A DNA stretch of 8,712 bases from Alphaproteobacteria bacterium (GTDB taxonomy: Bacteria; Pseudomonadota; Alphaproteobacteria; UBA3830), in the NCBI GenBank assembly GCA_025998775.1, contig BNWK01000053.1:1-8712 (forward strand). Reading direction: 5' to 3'. The notes beneath the pieces were generated by a model. That model searched no databases, was not told where the DNA came from, and worked only from the letters and a program-made list of their open reading frames with translations. The position numbers were made by a program, and so were the translations under genes. Shown piece by piece: positions 6,661 to 8,712 of the stretch. The number at the start of each line of letters is the position of its first letter. Within the stretch, counting starts at the first letter, position 1.

Positions 6661-7287
6661 TTAATTAAGGTCATATTGAAATTTAAACTTATTAAAATAA
6701 ATTCTTGTAGAGTGTCCATCACTATCACTAAAGTTGACAAAAAAATCCCCTTTATTTGTTTCCTTTCTATGTAAAATTCTATACTCAATTCCATTGTAAT
6801 AATAAAAATTATCGTCTTGGAAGTAAAGAAAATCGAAATTATGTGTTCCATTTGTTGTTTCGTAATTTGGTACTTTAAATGCGTCCTCACTTAGTTCTTT
6901 AACAAACTCATATTTTATTTTTCCAAATCCTTTTCTGTTCCTGTTATTATTTGAAAATGTACTCCATTCAAGATTGTCTAAATGATAGTCAGTGATATCT
7001 CTGTTTATGTGATTCACTAACAGTAGATTTTCTGGGTTCGGTAAAAATTGTTCCGCTAACACTCGGTGTAAATCTATTATATGACTGTTTAGTTTAACAT
7101 ACGTATAACCTGCGTGATTTTTTTCGCTTTGGTGAACATACATTATATGACCCTTCTTATTTTTTATTATGAACGGATATTTGTCAAGTATTTTATAATC
7201 CGGATGTTTTGTTAAAGTTATGTAATGTTCGTCGTTAGTAGCTTTAATGTCTTCTTCAATCGAAGATGTAGATTCTGTTTCACTCAT
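6661..7287 (-). CDS. HNH endonuclease (NUMOD4/HNH_3 style)
   Basis: This 208-residue protein is probably a DNA-cutting enzyme of the HNH type found in homing endonucleases and in phage and giant-virus genomes. Residues about 22-70 resemble the DNA-binding NUMOD4 segment (YKILDKYPFIIKNKKG, then GYTYVKL). The catalytic core at 71-120 is clear: IDLHRVLAEQFLPNPEN, VNHIN with His93, and LDNLEWSTFSNNN with Asn105 and Asn113-115. Members of this class usually read 'HRLVA..FIPNP...VNHIDG...N.LENLEW....EN..HA'. The final His of that consensus is not obvious here, as the protein reads NNNRNR. Residues 125-208 are an extra aromatic domain (YFQDDNFYYYNGIEYRIL, DSDGHSTRIYF) that I do not recognise. The N-terminal 20 residues are acidic and Ser-rich. 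It is a free-standing gene, not inside an intron or another coding region. Its 5' leader is AT-rich. Confidence 0.8.
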   Translation of the reverse strand: MSETESTSSIEEDIKATNDEHYITLTKHPDYKILDKYPFIIKNKKGHIMYVHQSEKNHAGYTYVKLNSHIIDLHRVLAEQFLPNPENLLLVNHINRDITDYHLDNLEWSTFSNNNRNRKGFGKIKYEFVKELSEDAFKVPNYETTNGTHNFDFLYFQDDNFYYYNGIEYRILHRKETNKGDFFVNFSDSDGHSTRIYFNKFKFQYDLN

Positions 7288-7363
7288 ATTTTATATCAGA
7301 TAAAAATTTAAAATTATTTTTAATATAAATAAAAAATAAATTATCTAAAAAGAAAAGGTTAAA

Positions 7364-7555
7364 TTAAACATACATGCTAAATAGATTTTCTCTCTTAATC
7401 GGTTTCTCATCTTCTGTTAATTTTTTAATAGCAGTGGAAACTACATCACCAATACTCACTAACGAAGAGCATGTCATGCATTGAAATATTACTGTTGAAA
7501 TTGTGAATAAAGTAAATATACCAAAAGTGCACCAAGCAAAGACTTCAAGGGACAT
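7364..7555 (-). CDS. Small single-span membrane protein
   Basis: This 63-residue protein starts at an ATG in TCAAAATG, right after a promoter-like T-rich motif and 24 bases downstream of the integrase stop. Residues about 5-27 form one hydrophobic span (FAWCTFGIFTLFTISTVIF). Two Cys follow (QCMTCSS), then a polar tail containing IKKLTEDEKPIKREN. With Lys and Arg after the span, the C-terminus is likely cytosolic. No family is recognised. Small membrane proteins are common in viruses with an inner membrane and in Polinton-type elements, but the function cannot be read from the sequence. The well-formed start context and the close packing between two clear genes support a real gene despite its size. 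Confidence 0.55.
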   Translation of the reverse strand: MSLEVFAWCTFGIFTLFTISTVIFQCMTCSSLVSIGDVVSTAIKKLTEDEKPIKRENLFSMYV

Positions 7556-7577
7556 TTTGATAAGAATAAAAAACTTT
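7556..7577 (-). promoter_or_regulatory. Candidate promoter motif before the membrane-protein gene
   Basis: Read on the minus strand, AAAGTTTTTTATTCTTATCAAA sits directly before the ATG at 7555. It shares AAAGTTTTTTATT and TCAAA-ATG with the leader of fibre-like protein 2. It fills nearly all of the gap after the integrase stop and overlaps a 12-bp palindrome, CTTTAATTAAAG, at 7574-7585, which contains the integrase stop. Confidence 0.45.
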
Positions 7578-7579
7578 AA

Positions 7580-8712
7580 TTAAAGAAAATAATTCTTGTA
7601 TTGACTCGGAATATTCTTAACACTATCACTTAAATATTGGGTGAAGTATATCGGAATCACTATTGGTTTCTTTAGATTAAAAGTGTTGCTCTTGGAATCA
7701 AAATTGCTATCTTCATTAATTATATCAATTGGATTCAATATCTTACACTTTACATTACCATAGACGTACTCAACAAAGACAGCCAAAGCGTTAAATATTC
7801 TTCTTCTCTTTTGGAACAGTAAAGGTGTTCTTGAATAATCTAAATGAATTAATAAAACATTTCCAGGTTGATATTTAAATAAACCTTGCTGTTCCTGTTC
7901 TTGTTCGATCGTCTCTGATATCTGTTGATTGCTACGAATGAGAATTCCTTCTAGATCGTGATTATTTTGAACCTCTTCCGGTGTGAAGATATGTTTATTA
8001 ATAGTGAGTGAATTATGAGGAGTTTTGTTATATATATTAACGATCTTATTTAGTTTATCAAAATTTGTGAAGTCATAAAAATTGTTGCCAACAGCATCTC
8101 TGATAGTGCGAATTACCCTATCGACAACTCGATTGTGATTCGTCAGAGGTTGGTTGTTTGAAAATATATTTATATCACCGATTTTTATCTTGCTGAATTC
8201 ACCATCCGATCTTAAGTTAGAAACATACGCTCTGGATATTAATTTATTCAGTGCTTCAATAATTGATGAACGCTCTCTGTTTGGTATTTGAAATACATAG
8301 AGGTATTTACTGTTGAAGTTGATAGCAAAAAGATAATAAACCTGTTTGTTTTTGTATTTTGGGTCATTAGCATAAATAATATCAACCTCATAGGAACCAA
8401 GTTTAGGAGAATAGTACGGACGCATTAATTTTTCTGCTGGTTTGATTTGAAAGTCAGGAGGATTAAAAATTTGTGTTTTATTAATGTTGTTCGAGAAATA
8501 TTTTACTTTTGATTTGAAAGGGAAGTTGTTCTCGTAATCTAAATTTTCGATTTGCTCAATGATGTTCTTTCTAGGACGGGGATTTTTACTGACTTTTTGC
8601 TGTTGGTAATATTCAGCGTGAGCGAGTACGTAGTCGTTATAAATCTCAGTTAACGTTTGACCTTCATATATAATTTTTCGTAAGTTGTTGTCTCTTGATT
8701 GTTTGTTTATAC
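7580..8712 (-). CDS. rve-type DDE integrase, N-terminus beyond the window
   Basis: The frame is open from the right edge to a TAA at 7580, giving at least 377 codons. The first ATG in the window, at 8425, is internal, since coding-like sequence continues upstream (for example YNDYVLAHAEYYQQQKVS and ENNFPFKSKVKYF). The catalytic core is that of retroviral, Ginger and Polinton integrases. First Asp: SYEVDIIYAND (codon 8381-8383). Then YYLFAINFNSKYLYVFQI. Second Asp: LRSDGEF (codon 8204-8206). Third acid: NRVVDRVIRTIRD (codon 8120-8122). The usual Glu of 'VER..RTL' is Asp here, and only 27 residues separate the second and third acids, less than the classic 35. A C-terminal SH3-like region follows (FKYQPGNVLLIHLD, VEYVYGNVKCKIL). 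The protein would integrate the element's DNA into the host genome. The usual N-terminal zinc-binding HHCC domain is not visible and may lie beyond the edge. Identification rests on motifs and is fairly secure. Confidence 0.82.
   Translation of the reverse strand, partial: INKQSRDNNLRKIIYEGQTLTEIYNDYVLAHAEYYQQQKVSKNPRPRKNIIEQIENLDYENNFPFKSKVKYFSNNINKTQIFNPPDFQIKPAEKLMRPYYSPKLGSYEVDIIYANDPKYKNKQVYYLFAINFNSKYLYVFQIPNRERSSIIEALNKLISRAYVSNLRSDGEFSKIKIGDINIFSNNQPLTNHNRVVDRVIRTIRDAVGNNFYDFTNFDKLNKIVNIYNKTPHNSLTINKHIFTPEEVQNNHDLEGILIRSNQQISETIEQEQEQQGLFKYQPGNVLLIHLDYSRTPLLFQKRRRIFNALAVFVEYVYGNVKCKILNPIDIINEDSNFDSKSNTFNLKKPIVIPIYFTQYLSDSVKNIPSQYKNYFL

Noticed and set aside
6654..6890. 78-codon minus-strand frame inside the HNH gene
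   Set aside because: It overlaps a gene with recognisable catalytic motifs in another frame and has Ile/Phe-rich random composition.
1..8712. CRISPR array, tRNA or rRNA genes
   Set aside because: No regularly spaced direct repeats and no cloverleaf or rRNA-like sequence were seen on either strand.

Overview
The window looks like eukaryotic, probably animal, chromosomal DNA carrying one end of an integrated DNA virus or a Polinton/Maverick-like element. The main reasons are: no gene has a Shine-Dalgarno site; starts sit in an A-rich context such as TCAAAATG; AATAAA signals lie at or just past two stop codons; the left flank has a purine-rich microsatellite and long A/T tracts; and the right edge encodes a retroviral-type (rve) integrase. 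No species can be named from the sequence. The family name is an inference, because no capsid, DNA polymerase B, protease or packaging ATPase gene falls inside the window.

Layout. Positions 1-290 are an almost pure purine (GAG/GAA) repeat. On the minus strand, 851 down to about 386 is an open frame that looks protein-like (acidic Ser/Asn N-terminus, then a Trp/Tyr/His/Pro-rich part and a Cys-X2-Cys-X2-Cys-X2-Cys cluster). It may be a host exon, and it stays open through the repeat to the window edge. Positions 852-2159 are AT-rich with homopolymer runs and no convincing gene. From 2160 to the right edge the sequence becomes a compact, intronless, virus-like gene block.

The block has two convergent halves. 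On the plus strand (2160-6284) are three genes, one of them frameshifted. They resemble attachment fibres: a short helical N-terminus, then for two of them a shaft of Asn-Gly-turn beta repeats, and in two of them a C-terminal head ending in a Tyr-Thr-Lys motif. On the minus strand (8712-6308) are the C-terminal part of an rve integrase, a 63-residue single-span membrane protein, an HNH endonuclease of the NUMOD4/HNH_3 style, and a 104-residue charged protein. The halves meet tail to tail with a 23-bp gap.

Working model (inference): the plus-strand genes provide several alternative receptor-binding fibres, while the minus-strand genes supply integration and DNA-cutting functions. The first fibre gene has a single-base frameshift just before its head domain, so this copy may be a decaying endogenous element, or the head may be switched off. 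A short AT-rich motif, AAAGTTTTTTATT followed by TCAAAATG, precedes genes on both strands and is a candidate promoter of the element.
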